Shown here: positions 21,794 through 30,540 of the stretch, piece after piece
Numbering within the stretch: position 1 is the first letter of the stretch
How the letters are laid out: each line of letters starts with the position of its first letter
Origin: Sphaerisporangium album
GTDB taxonomy: Bacteria; Actinomycetota; Actinomycetes; Streptosporangiales; Streptosporangiaceae
DNA: 56,991 bases
Reading direction: 5' to 3'
Assembly: GCF_003323745.1 (NCBI RefSeq)
Contig: NZ_QOIL01000015.1
Span: 210,737-267,727, forward strand
Notes under the pieces: generated by a model
What the model was told of the DNA's origin: nothing
The model's input: the letters and a program-made list of their open reading frames with translations, nothing else
Databases searched by the model: none
Program-made: the position numbers and the translations under genes

Positions 21794-23153
21794 CGGCCTT
21801 GAGGGCGAGGTAGGCGTCCGCCAGGGCCGGGGCGAGGTCGTCGGGGGTGGCGTCCACCACCTCGCAGCCGTGGCGGCGCAGGCGGGCGGTCAGGCGGGCG
21901 CGCTCGCCGCGCAGGTGCTCGGCCGCCGCCGCGTCGTACACCGCCTCGGACGTGCCGCGGCCCGCCGCCATCTCGGCCACGCGGGGGTCGGCGACGGCGG
22001 CCACGAGCACCAGGTGGCGCGACGAGAGCTGCGGCAGCACGGGCAGCAGGCCCTGGTCCATGGCCGCGGGGTTCAGGTCCGTCAGCAGGACGACCAGGCA
22101 GCGCCGCCTGGCGCGGGACATGACCGTGGCCACCATGCGCTCGGCGTCGGCCTCCACCAGCTCGGCCTCAAGGGGGGCCATCACGTTGACCAGCGCGGAC
22201 AGCGAGTCGGTGCGCGAGGCGCCGGACGTCCACGCGCGCGCGACGCGGTCGTGGGCCAGGAAGTCCACCCGGTCGCCCGCGCGGGTGGCGAGGGCGGCGA
22301 GCAGCAGCGCCGCGTCCATCGACCAGTCCAGGCGCGGCCACCCGGCGGCGGCGCTCGCCGGGACCGCTCCGGTGGCCGGCGAGACCGGCGTGCCCGGATG
22401 GGGAAGCGGCAGGGGCGAGGTGCCCACGCGGCCGGCCGAGGTGCGGCCGGTGTCCAGGACGATCAGCACGCGCCGGTCGCGCTCGGGCCGCCACGTCCGG
22501 ACCACGACGTCCGCGCGCCGCGCCGTGGCACGCCAGTCGATCGACCGCACGTCGTCGCCCACGACGTACTCGCGCAGGGAGTCGAACTCGGTGCCCTGGC
22601 CGCGCACCAGCGCCGGGTGCACGCCCTCCAGTTCCCGCAGCTTCGACAGCTTGGCGGGCAGGTGCTTGCGGCTCAGGAACGGCGGCAGCACGCGGACCGC
22701 CCACGGCACGCGGTGGGAGCCCTGCCGCGCGGCCACCCCGAGCGGCCCGAGCGAGCGCACGGTCACCGTGACGGCCTCGCGGTCGCCGCGCCGCGTCGGC
22801 GTCAGCGTCGTGACCAGGCGGCGCCGCTCCCCGGCGGGGACGTCCAGGCGCAGGTGACGAGGGCTGGCGCCCGCCGACGGAGGCCAGGCGTCGCGCACCG
22901 TGCCCCGCACGCGGCGGCGTCCAGGGTTCTCCACGATCAACTCGACGGCCACCGACTCGCCGAGCCGGACGAGCCGCTCGCCGCCGCGCCGGAAGCGCAG
23001 CGGGCGCACGCCGCCCGCGAACAGCAGGTCCACCATGACCAGCGCGCCGAGCACGAGCAGCAGGCCGAGCACCGCGTAGGCGGGCCGCGGCGCGACCAGC
23101 ACGACGATCGCGCCGAGCGCGGCGATCAGCCCGGCGCGGCCCGTCAGCGCCAT
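21780..23153 (-). CDS. DUF58 domain protein (MoxR-associated, vWA-like)
   Basis: A 457-residue protein beginning MALTGRAGLIAALGAIVVLVAP. Two N-terminal membrane spans lie within residues 1-55. A beta-sandwich region carries LGVAARQGSHRVPWAVRVLP, and the DUF58 signature REYVVGDDVRSIDWRATAR is followed by VVVRTWRPERDRRVLIVLDTG, a von Willebrand A-type strand with a DTG in the metal-site position. Partner DUF58/MoxR pairs are thought to act as chaperones that insert cofactors or assemble surface complexes. The ATG overlaps the MoxR stop (TGATG), so translation is coupled. A Pro/Ala insert (LPLPHPGTPVSPATGAVPAS) splits the vWA region. Confidence 0.88.
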   Translation of the reverse strand: MALTGRAGLIAALGAIVVLVAPRPAYAVLGLLLVLGALVMVDLLFAGGVRPLRFRRGGERLVRLGESVAVELIVENPGRRRVRGTVRDAWPPSAGASPRHLRLDVPAGERRRLVTTLTPTRRGDREAVTVTVRSLGPLGVAARQGSHRVPWAVRVLPPFLSRKHLPAKLSKLRELEGVHPALVRGQGTEFDSLREYVVGDDVRSIDWRATARRADVVVRTWRPERDRRVLIVLDTGRTSAGRVGTSPLPLPHPGTPVSPATGAVPASAAAGWPRLDWSMDAALLLAALATRAGDRVDFLAHDRVARAWTSGASRTDSLSALVNVMAPLEAELVEADAERMVATVMSRARRRCLVVLLTDLNPAAMDQGLLPVLPQLSSRHLVLVAAVADPRVAEMAAGRGTSEAVYDAAAAEHLRGERARLTARLRRHGCEVVDATPDDLAPALADAYLALKAAGRL

Positions 23154-24274
23154 CAGCGGGGGACCGGGACCGAGGCCAGCACGCCGTCCAGCAGGCCGTC
23201 CGCCGTGGCGCCCTCCAGCTCGGCCTCCGGGCGCAACTGGACGCGGTGCCGCAGCGCGGGCTTGGCCAGCGCCTTGACGTCGTCGGGCGTGACGTAGGAG
23301 CGGCCAGACAGCCAGGCCCAGGCGCGGGCCGCCGCCAGCAGCGCGGTCGCCCCGCGCGGCGAGACGCCCAGCTGTAGCGAGGGCGACATGCGCGTGGCCC
23401 TGGCCAGGTCGACGACGTAGCCGAGCACCTCGGGGGCCACGTGCAGCTTGGCGACCTCGGCCCGGCCCGCGGCGAGGTCGGCGGCGGAGGCGACCTGCTT
23501 GACGTGCGAGAGATCCTTGGGGTCGAAGCCCAGCGCGTGGCGTTCGAGCACCGCGATCTCCTGGTCGCGCGGCGGCAGCGGCACGGTCAGCTTGAGCAGG
23601 AACCGGTCGAGCTGCGCCTCGGGGAGCTGGTAGGTGCCCTCGTACTCGATGGGGTTCTGCGTGGCGATCACCACGAACGGGTCGGGCAGCCTGACGGGGG
23701 AGCCGTCCACGCTGACCTGGCGCTCCTCCATGGCCTCCAGCAGCGCGGCCTGGGTCTTCGGAGGGGTGCGGTTGATCTCGTCGGCGAGCAGCAGGTTGGC
23801 GAAGATCGGGCCCTCGCGGAAGGCGAACTCGGCCGTCCTGGCGTCGTACACCAGCGAGCCGGTGACGTCGCCGGGCATCAGGTCGGGGGTGAACTGGACG
23901 CGCTTGAAGTCCAGGGCCAGGGTGGCGGCCAGCGTGCGCACGAGCAGCGTCTTGGCCACGCCGGGCACGCCTTCCAGCAGCACGTGGCCCCGGCAGAGCA
24001 GGGCGATGACCAGGCCGGTCACCACGGCGTCCTGCCCGACGACGGCCTTGCCGACCTCGGCGCGCAGCGCTGCGAGCGCGTCCCTGGCCAGGTCGCCCTC
24101 GCGCGTGCCCCGGACTGCGGGACCGGGGGGACCGGTGAGACCCGGGGGGACGGCGGCGGGCCGCGCGGGCGCGTCCGCGAGACCCTCGGCCGAGGGACGC
24201 GGCCCGGGGGCCATGGGCGGGGTGGGCCGGTCGGGCGTTGCCCCGGGCGGGCCTCCGGGCGGAGGTGTGGTCAC
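23153..24274 (-). CDS. MoxR family AAA+ ATPase
   Basis: A 373-residue ATPase. The GTG at 24274 overlaps the upstream stop (GTGA) and leaves a Pro/Gly-rich N-terminal extension of about 60 residues before the AAA+ core. Walker A GVPGVAKT is at residues 102-109, Walker B LLADEINR, sensor 1 IATQNP and the arginine region QLDRFLLK are all present, with a C-terminal lid (LGVSPRGATALLAAARAWA). MoxR proteins work with DUF58/vWA partners as ATP-driven chaperones; here the partner gene follows directly. Longer in-frame starts lie inside the preceding gene and were rejected. Confidence 0.92.
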   Translation of the reverse strand: MTTPPPGGPPGATPDRPTPPMAPGPRPSAEGLADAPARPAAVPPGLTGPPGPAVRGTREGDLARDALAALRAEVGKAVVGQDAVVTGLVIALLCRGHVLLEGVPGVAKTLLVRTLAATLALDFKRVQFTPDLMPGDVTGSLVYDARTAEFAFREGPIFANLLLADEINRTPPKTQAALLEAMEERQVSVDGSPVRLPDPFVVIATQNPIEYEGTYQLPEAQLDRFLLKLTVPLPPRDQEIAVLERHALGFDPKDLSHVKQVASAADLAAGRAEVAKLHVAPEVLGYVVDLARATRMSPSLQLGVSPRGATALLAAARAWAWLSGRSYVTPDDVKALAKPALRHRVQLRPEAELEGATADGLLDGVLASVPVPR

Positions 24275-25470
24275 GACTCTCGTACCTGCCTTTCCAAGGT
24301 GTCCAGGTGGCCCGCGAGGGCGACGAGCCCGGCGTCGTCCGCCGGTATCGGGCCGTACATGACCGAACGGACCCACACCGCATCCTGCCCCGACTTCAGG
24401 GCGGCCGCGGCGACGATCTCGTCGGCGGTCGCGTCCCCCGGCAGGCCGAGCCGGGGGGTGAGCCGGGACGCGCTCGCCGCCCGCAGCGCGGCGGAGGCGC
24501 GGTCGCGGGCCCGGCGGGCGCGGTAGAGGCGGCCCCGTCCCTCGACCGTCTCGGCGGCGCGGACGACCACGGGCAGGCGCTCGACCACCACCGGGCCGAG
24601 GCGGCGTCCCCGCCACAGCGCCACCACCAGCAGGGCGACGACGAGCTGGACCAGCGCCCAGATCACCCCGGCCGGGACCAGCTCGCCCGGCGTGGCGCGG
24701 CCCGAGCCCACGGCGGCCGGGGTGTCGCCCGGGACCAGCCAGATCAGCACCGGCTTGGTCCCGGCGAGGTTGAGCGCGAGCGCCGCGTTGCCGTCCTCGG
24801 CGAGCCGCTGGTTGGTCATGAAGGAGCCGTCCCCGGCGACGGTCACCGCGGACGGGCCCGTGAGCGGGCCGAACGCGCGGACCAGGCTCGGCCCGTCGGG
24901 GCCCGCGTAACAGCCGAGCGCGCCCCGGCCCGGCACGTCGAAGGTCAGGCCGCCGAGGTACGCGCTGCCGGCGCCGGCGGCGGCGGGCAGCGCGCAGCCC
25001 GGCTCCCGCGAGCGCAGGGACGTCGAGCCCCGGGCCGTGATGCCGGGGGCGAGCACGGGCAGGGCGGAGCTGAAGCCGATGATCAGCCGGTCGGCCCGGG
25101 TCTTCCCAAGCCGCTCCAGGTCGCCGGGGCTGAGTGACCAGGTGTCGTAGACCAGGAGCTGGCTGTCCGGGCCGTCCAGCCGCTCGACCTCCTCCACGGT
25201 GGAGACCCGCTCGACCCGGACGCCGCGGGCGGCCAGGAGCCGGGCGAGCGCCTTGGACCCGGTCAGCGTCGCGTCGGCCGGATCCAGGCGGCGGCCCTCG
25301 GTGGAGGCGCCGGTGACGAGCGCGGTCACCACGGCGACGAGGAGCACCGCGAGCCCGAGCGCCACGAAGCCACGGCCGCCGCGCCACAGGCCGCGGGGCG
25401 TCGGCGACACGGGGGCCGAGGTGCCGGCCGCGCGCGGGGGCGCCTGCACGCCCACGGGCCGCACGCTCAT
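24271..25470 (-). CDS. DUF4350 domain-containing membrane protein
   Basis: A 399-residue protein. ATG 25470 overlaps the upstream stop by 4 bp (ATGA). One N-terminal span (VALGLAVLLVAVVTALVTG, near residue 35) precedes an external domain with LDPADATLTGSKALARLLAARGVRVERV and LLVYDTWSLSPGDLERL, the DUF4350 pattern. A second span (VIWALVQLVVALLVVALWRGRRLGP) is at about 275-300, and a cytoplasmic helical tail ends the protein. The domain occurs between DUF4129 and MoxR genes in many actinobacteria. The biochemical role is unknown. Confidence 0.85.
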   Translation of the reverse strand: MSVRPVGVQAPPRAAGTSAPVSPTPRGLWRGGRGFVALGLAVLLVAVVTALVTGASTEGRRLDPADATLTGSKALARLLAARGVRVERVSTVEEVERLDGPDSQLLVYDTWSLSPGDLERLGKTRADRLIIGFSSALPVLAPGITARGSTSLRSREPGCALPAAAGAGSAYLGGLTFDVPGRGALGCYAGPDGPSLVRAFGPLTGPSAVTVAGDGSFMTNQRLAEDGNAALALNLAGTKPVLIWLVPGDTPAAVGSGRATPGELVPAGVIWALVQLVVALLVVALWRGRRLGPVVVERLPVVVRAAETVEGRGRLYRARRARDRASAALRAASASRLTPRLGLPGDATADEIVAAAALKSGQDAVWVRSVMYGPIPADDAGLVALAGHLDTLERQVRES

Positions 25471-26165
25471 CGGCCGCCCGCCGAGGGGCGCGCGCCGGCC
25501 GTCGCGGGCGTCGCGGGACGCGCGGCGCGCAGGTCGTCGTCGAGGGTGGTCATCGTCGCGTAGTCCTGCGCCGACCCGGGGTCCTGGCCGTAGGTCACGT
25601 CGTCGAACAGCCGCGCGGCCCGCGCGAGCCGGTCCGCGAACACGGGCAGCTCGGCGCCCGCGGCGGTGGCCAGCTCGTCCGCCGTGCGTCCGGGCTGGGG
25701 TGCGACGATCGCGCGGTGCTCCAGGTCGCGGGCGATGGCGCGCAGCCGCTCGCGGACGGCCTCCGCCCAGCGGGACTCCCCGGCGAGGCGCTCGGCCTCC
25801 CGCCGGTGCTCGTCCGCCGTGAGCTCCCCCGTGCCGAACAGGCCCTCCTGCGCGGCGCGGCGGCCGCGCGTGGCCTTCCTCGCCTGCCACACGATCAGGC
25901 CCGCCAGGGCGGCGATGAGCACGGTGATGACGACGAGCGCGACGACGCCTCCGGGCACGCCTCCGGGCGTGCTGTCCAGCAGGCCGTCGAAGAACTCCCC
26001 GACGATCCTGATCAGGCGGTCCACCAGCGACTCCTGCTGGTACTCGGGCCGGATCAGCTCCTCGACGGCCTTGCGGCGCGCCTCGTCGCGGCCGATGTCG
26101 TCGAAGATCGTCAGGAGGCCCGGGGGCGCGGCGCCGATCACGGACATGATCATAGGAACGGTCAC
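25467..26165 (-). CDS. DUF4129 domain-containing membrane protein
   Basis: A 232-residue protein. GTG 26165 overlaps the preceding stop by 4 bp and starts [14 protein letters not shown] codons a few residues on are alternatives. One membrane span ([25 protein letters not shown], about 70-95) is followed by the DUF4129 helical region: [35 protein letters not shown], then [11 protein letters not shown] and [12 protein letters not shown]. The domain is common at the C-terminus of transglutaminase-like membrane proteins and in MoxR operons. It sits in the middle of this overlapping operon and ends in an Ala/Pro tail. Confidence 0.85.
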   Translation of the reverse strand: MTVPMIMSVIGAAPPGLLTIFDDIGRDEARRKAVEELIRPEYQQESLVDRLIRIVGEFFDGLLDSTPGGVPGGVVALVVITVLIAALAGLIVWQARKATRGRRAAQEGLFGTGELTADEHRREAERLAGESRWAEAVRERLRAIARDLEHRAIVAPQPGRTADELATAAGAELPVFADRLARAARLFDDVTYGQDPGSAQDYATMTTLDDDLRAARPATPATAGARPSAGGR

Positions 26166-27760
26166 GGCGCTCCGGGGCCCTGGGGTCCTGCCGGCCCGGG
26201 TCCGTAGGGCGAGCCGGGGCCGGGCCCGTAGGGCGTCGCCTGGCCGGGACCGTAAGCGGCGTTCTGCGCGTACGGCCCCGCCTGGCCGTAAGGGGCGTTC
26301 TGGGCATGCTGGGCGTACGGTCCGGGCTGACCGTAGGGCACGCCGGCCGCGTGGGACGGGTGCCACAGGTCGTCGGCGGCGGCCGGGACCCAGCCCAGGC
26401 GCTGCTGTTCCCCGGCGGCGGTCCGCAGGACCAGGTCGAAGGCCTCCGCGCGCATCCGCCGGTCGGTGTAGAGCAGCCCGTTGACGCCCGCCTGCAGGGG
26501 GTAGGTGATCATGGAGCTGAGGATGCCGCCGACGATGGCCAGTACGGTCGTGATCACCATGGCCCCGAAGCTGCCCGGCGCGCCGAAGGACACGATGAAG
26601 GTGAGGATGCCGACCGGCGTCGACAGGAGGCTGCCGATCAGCACGCCGAGCAGCAGTGTGGCGACGATGATGAGGAACGTCCGCCAGAAGGCGCCCCTGA
26701 CCAGCGTCCACGACCGGCTCATCGCCGCGGTCACCCCGTGCCGCTCCAGCACCACCGCGGCCGGCGCGAGCGCGAGGCGCGTGGTCACGATCGCCCAGTA
26801 GACGAGGTAGCCGAGGCCGAGCACGATCGCCGACACCACGACGAATCCCACGCTCGCCCCGGCGGCCGCCAGAGCGGCCACCAGCACGACCCCGGCGACC
26901 AGCGGCACGGCGACGATCAGCCCCGTGAACAGCGCCAGCCCGAACAGGGCAGGCAACCTCGACCGGGTGAGCCGCCACGCCTCGCCGATCGTGATCCGCC
27001 CGCCGAACACCGCACGGCCGAGAATGCGCGTCAGCATGCCCGTCAGGATCGTGACCAGGAAGAACTGCATGACGTAGGAAAGGAACGCGCCGCCCACCTG
27101 GGCCACCAGGCCGCCCGTCGGCACGTCGGTCCGGATCGTCATGGGGTCCGCCATCAGGTCGCCGACCGAGCGGTAGTACATCGCCTGGCCGATCGCCAGC
27201 GGCAGCGTGCCGATGGCGGCGGCGATCGCCGACAGGCCGAGCGTGGCCTTCGGGTTCGACCGGATCAGCTTGATCGTGCCGTCGAGCATCTCGCCGAAGC
27301 CCAGCGGCCGTAGCGGGATGATGCCGGGACGCGGCGCCGCCGGGGGCGGCATGAAGCCCTGCGGCGCGCCGTAACCCGGGGCCTGCCCATAGCCGGTATG
27401 GCCGTAACCGCCCTGGCCGTACGCCTGCTGCTGCCCGTACGCGTCCTGCCCGTACGCGTCCTGCCCGTACGCCTGCCCAGGAAGCTGCTGCCCGTATACC
27501 TGCCCGTACGGGTCCTGCCCGTAGCCCGGCCGCCCGTAGCCCTGCTGCCCGGACGGAGGCGCGAACGGCTGCTGCCCGTCCTGCGGTGAGGCGCTCTGAC
27601 CTGGGGGGACCTGACCCGGCTGTGCCTGGCCGGCGGCGCCGGAGCCGCCGGACGCGCTGGGGGACGTCCACGGCGTCCCGCCCTGGCCGGTGTACGGCGG
27701 AGGCTGGTCGCTCGCCCAGCCCTCGGGGGTACTGGACGCGGAGCCGTGACCGTCTGACAT
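26162..27760 (-). CDS. Multi-span membrane protein with Gln/Gly/Tyr-rich N-terminus (GPDPase-membrane-domain-like)
   Basis: A 532-residue protein; ATG 27760 follows AGGAT at 8 bp. Residues 1-140 are disordered and repetitive (YGQDAYGQ units). A conserved [29 protein letters not shown] segment leads into about six hydrophobic segments (residues 160-430), including [22 protein letters not shown] and [27 protein letters not shown]. This resembles the membrane domain seen in glycerophosphodiester phosphodiesterase-type proteins, without any catalytic domain. Another Tyr-Gly-Pro repeat tail ends it. It is the first gene of the MoxR/DUF58 operon and is divergent from mtrA. Function is unknown; in actinobacteria this gene family often accompanies MtrAB. 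Confidence 0.8.
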   Translation of the reverse strand: MSDGHGSASSTPEGWASDQPPPYTGQGGTPWTSPSASGGSGAAGQAQPGQVPPGQSASPQDGQQPFAPPSGQQGYGRPGYGQDPYGQVYGQQLPGQAYGQDAYGQDAYGQQQAYGQGGYGHTGYGQAPGYGAPQGFMPPPAAPRPGIIPLRPLGFGEMLDGTIKLIRSNPKATLGLSAIAAAIGTLPLAIGQAMYYRSVGDLMADPMTIRTDVPTGGLVAQVGGAFLSYVMQFFLVTILTGMLTRILGRAVFGGRITIGEAWRLTRSRLPALFGLALFTGLIVAVPLVAGVVLVAALAAAGASVGFVVVSAIVLGLGYLVYWAIVTTRLALAPAAVVLERHGVTAAMSRSWTLVRGAFWRTFLIIVATLLLGVLIGSLLSTPVGILTFIVSFGAPGSFGAMVITTVLAIVGGILSSMITYPLQAGVNGLLYTDRRMRAEAFDLVLRTAAGEQQRLGWVPAAADDLWHPSHAAGVPYGQPGPYAQHAQNAPYGQAGPYAQNAAYGPGQATPYGPGPGSPYGPGPAGPQGPGAP

Positions 27761-28066
27761 ATCCCAATCCTGGCATGTCGCGCGGCTCTTCGGGGTTCTC
27801 ACCGAAGTGATCAGGTCACGGGATGGCCGAGTACGGCCCACTTGACGCAGACTTGGGGAGGGGCCCTACACTCCCGCGCCACGCCACATGGCAAGCTCGT
27901 CGAGCCAGATCATTGGCGGGTTGAGTCACGTGCGCCTAAAATTCAGCCTTTGGTGAAGCCAACGTTCGATCGTTTATCCTCCCGCGATGACACGCGGGTA
28001 GCCTTCGGTCGGTCTACCCGGTTTCACCACAACCTTCTAGAACCTGTGCAGAACGAATGAGGGGCC
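27761..28066. promoter_or_regulatory. Divergent intergenic region between MoxR operon and mtrA
   Basis: This 306-bp region is much less GC-rich than its flanks. For mtrA, TTGGCG (27913-27918) and TAAAAT (27937-27942) with an 18-bp spacer form a possible promoter. A second possible pair is TTGACG (27843-27848) with TACACT 19 bp on. No gene is apparent. I see no sure MtrA operator. Confidence 0.4.
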
Positions 28067-28744
28067 ATGAAAGGACGCGTGCTGGTCGTCGACGACGACG
28101 CCGCTCTCGCCGAGATGCTCGGCATTGTCCTTCGGGGGGAGGGCTTCGAGCCTTCGTTCGTATCAGATGGCGACAAGGCGCTGGACGCGTTCCGTGACAC
28201 CCGGCCGGACCTGGTCCTTCTCGACCTGATGCTGCCCGGGGCCGACGGCATCGACGTCTGCCGCCGCATCCGGGCCGAGTCGGGCGTGCCCATCGTCATG
28301 CTGACGGCCAAGAGCGACACGATCGACGTCGTGCTCGGCCTGGAGTCCGGCGCCGACGACTACATCGTCAAGCCGTTCAAGCCGAAGGAACTCGTGGCGC
28401 GCGTGCGCGCCCGGCTGCGCCGCACCGACGAGCCGACCCCCGAGGTCCTGCAGATCGGCGACATCACGATCGACGTCGCCGGCCACTCGGTGAAGCGGGA
28501 GGAGGAGACCGTCAACCTCACCCCGCTGGAGTTCGACCTGCTGGTCGCGCTCGCCCGCAAGCCACGCCAGGTCTTCACCCGCGAGGTCCTGCTGGAGCAG
28601 GTGTGGGGCTACCGTCACGCGGCCGACACGCGCCTGGTCAACGTGCACGTCCAGCGGCTCCGCGCCAAGATCGAGAAGGACCCTGAGCATCCGGAGATCG
28701 TGGTCACCGTCCGCGGCGTCGGCTACAAGGCCGGCCCGGCGTAG
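28067..28744 (+). CDS. mtrA: Two-component response regulator MtrA
   Basis: A 225-residue OmpR-family regulator. The receiver domain holds acidic VVDDDAA, phospho-acceptor D53 (LVLLDLMLPG), the switch MLTAKSD and K in YIVKPFKPKEL. The C-terminal winged helix (residues 128-225) has LTPLEFDLLVALARKPRQVFTREVLLEQVWGY and the RLVNVHVQRLRAKIE recognition helix. The near-complete match to actinobacterial MtrA and the following mtrB-lpqB genes make the name secure. MtrA controls cell-wall hydrolases, division and, in Streptomyces, development and antibiotic genes. GGGGCC precedes the ATG; no classical strong ribosome site is present. Confidence 0.96.
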   Translation: MKGRVLVVDDDAALAEMLGIVLRGEGFEPSFVSDGDKALDAFRDTRPDLVLLDLMLPGADGIDVCRRIRAESGVPIVMLTAKSDTIDVVLGLESGADDYIVKPFKPKELVARVRARLRRTDEPTPEVLQIGDITIDVAGHSVKREEETVNLTPLEFDLLVALARKPRQVFTREVLLEQVWGYRHAADTRLVNVHVQRLRAKIEKDPEHPEIVVTVRGVGYKAGPA

Positions 28745-28761
28745 GCAGGCCCGGCCGTGCC

Positions 28762-30540
28762 GTGACCCCCGGACCTTCCATGGCCACCGCGCCCCTTCCC
28801 GGCTCCTCCGGCCCCGCACGCCCGGGGGGAAGGCCCAAGCCGAAGAAGAAGACACGGCGGACGCCGCGCCAGATCGTACGCGGCGTCCGCAGGCGTGCCC
28901 GCCGCGCCGCGGGCCGGGTCCGGCGGGTGTGGCGGCGCTCGCTCCAGCTCAGGGTGGTCACCAGCACGCTCATGATCTCCATGACGGTGGTCGCGGTGCT
29001 GGGCTTCTTCCTGTGGCAGATGATCGACACGGCCATCCTGCGCGGCCGGCTCGACTCCGCGACCGCCGAGGCGCGGGCCAACGTGACGACGGTCGAGAGC
29101 TACCTCAACCAGCCGCTCGCCACCCCGGGCAAGCAGACGCCGTCCTCGCAGGCCGACGACTCGGAGCTGATCTTCACCAGCCCGGTCGACCAGGCCGCGA
29201 ACGCGCTCACGACGCGCGCCGACGGCCGCTACAGCGTCGTGATCCTCAACGCGGGCCAGGTGGGGCAGGATCGCGGCACCAACGACGTCGACTCCAGGAG
29301 CGTTCCCCAGAAGCTGCGCGACACCGTCTACCGGGCGAAGGACGGCGAGACGCCCGCGCAGTACACCCCGCTGTACTACGTGGGCAGGACCGAGGCGGTG
29401 CCCGCGCTGGCACTCGGCGCGCTCGTCGACGGCTACGAGATCTACCACTTCTTCCCGCTGGACGACGACGTCAAGACGTTGTCCGCCGTCCAGCAGTGGC
29501 TGTTCGTGGTCGGCGTTGCGCTGGTGCTGCTGCTGGCCGCGGTGGCGTCGCTGGTGACGCGGCAGGTGGTCACGCCGGTCCGGCTCACCCGGCAGGCGGC
29601 CGAGCGGCTGGCGGCGGGCAGGCTGGAGGAACGGCTGAAGGTGCGCGGCGAGGACGACCTGGCGCGCCTGGCCGCCTCGTTCAACGAGATGGCGTCCAAC
29701 CTCGCCCTGAAGATCCACCAGCTCGAGGAGCTGTCGCAGGTGCAACGGCAGTTCGTCTCGGACGTCTCCCACGAGCTTCGCACGCCGCTGACCACCGTCC
29801 GCATGGCCGCCGACCTGCTGTACGAGAGCCGTGAGGAGTTCGACCCGGCCACCGCGCGCGCGGCCGAGCTGATGCAGAACCAGCTCGAACGCTTCGAGTC
29901 CATGCTCGCCGACCTGCTGGAGATCAGCCGGTACGACGCCGGGGCCGCGACGCTCGACATCGACTCGGTGGACATGCGCGACGTCGTGCTGCGCGCCGTG
30001 GGCGACTCCCAGCCGCTCGCCGAGCGCCGGGCGACCCGGCTCGACCTGCGGCTTCCCGGCGAGCCTTGCATGGCCGAGGTGGACAGCCGCCGTGTCGAGC
30101 GCATACTGCGGAACCTGCTGTTCAACGCCATCGAGCACGGTGAGGGCCGCGACATCGTCGTCGCCCTCGGCGCCGACCGCGACGCGGTGGCCGTGGCCGT
30201 GCGCGACCACGGGGTCGGCCTGAAGCCGGGCGAGGAGAACATGGTGTTCGACCGCTTCTGGCGTGCCGACCCCTCGCGGGCCCGCACGATCGGCGGGACC
30301 GGCCTCGGCCTGGCGATATCGCGCGAGGACGCCATGCTGCACGGCGGCTGGCTGCAAGCCTGGGGCATACCGGGCGAGGGGTCGCAGTTCCGGCTGTCGC
30401 TGCCCCGGCAGGCGGGGGCCGAGCTGCGCGGCTCGCCGCTGCCGCTGGTGCCGCCGGAGATCGAGATGCGGCGCACCTGGCGCGGCCACGCCACTCCGGT
30501 GCTGTCGCCCGCGGTCGAGGGGGCCTTCGATGCGGACTAG
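28762..30540 (+). CDS. mtrB: Two-component sensor histidine kinase MtrB
   Basis: A 592-residue membrane kinase. A basic Arg/Lys N-terminus precedes membrane span 1 (LRVVTSTLMISMTVVAVLGFFLWQMI, about 65-95), an external sensor of about 140 residues, and span 2 (LFVVGVALVLLLAAVASLVTR). HAMP follows, then the H-box with H337 (VSDVSHELRTPLTTVR) and the ATPase boxes NLLFNAIEHGEGRD, DHGVGLKPGEENMVFDRFWR and GGTGLGLAIS. GTG 28762 is used; ATG 28780, six codons on, is equally possible. It lies 17 bp after mtrA and overlaps lpqB by 11 bp. It phosphorylates MtrA. Confidence 0.95.
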   Translation: MTPGPSMATAPLPGSSGPARPGGRPKPKKKTRRTPRQIVRGVRRRARRAAGRVRRVWRRSLQLRVVTSTLMISMTVVAVLGFFLWQMIDTAILRGRLDSATAEARANVTTVESYLNQPLATPGKQTPSSQADDSELIFTSPVDQAANALTTRADGRYSVVILNAGQVGQDRGTNDVDSRSVPQKLRDTVYRAKDGETPAQYTPLYYVGRTEAVPALALGALVDGYEIYHFFPLDDDVKTLSAVQQWLFVVGVALVLLLAAVASLVTRQVVTPVRLTRQAAERLAAGRLEERLKVRGEDDLARLAASFNEMASNLALKIHQLEELSQVQRQFVSDVSHELRTPLTTVRMAADLLYESREEFDPATARAAELMQNQLERFESMLADLLEISRYDAGAATLDIDSVDMRDVVLRAVGDSQPLAERRATRLDLRLPGEPCMAEVDSRRVERILRNLLFNAIEHGEGRDIVVALGADRDAVAVAVRDHGVGLKPGEENMVFDRFWRADPSRARTIGGTGLGLAISREDAMLHGGWLQAWGIPGEGSQFRLSLPRQAGAELRGSPLPLVPPEIEMRRTWRGHATPVLSPAVEGAFDAD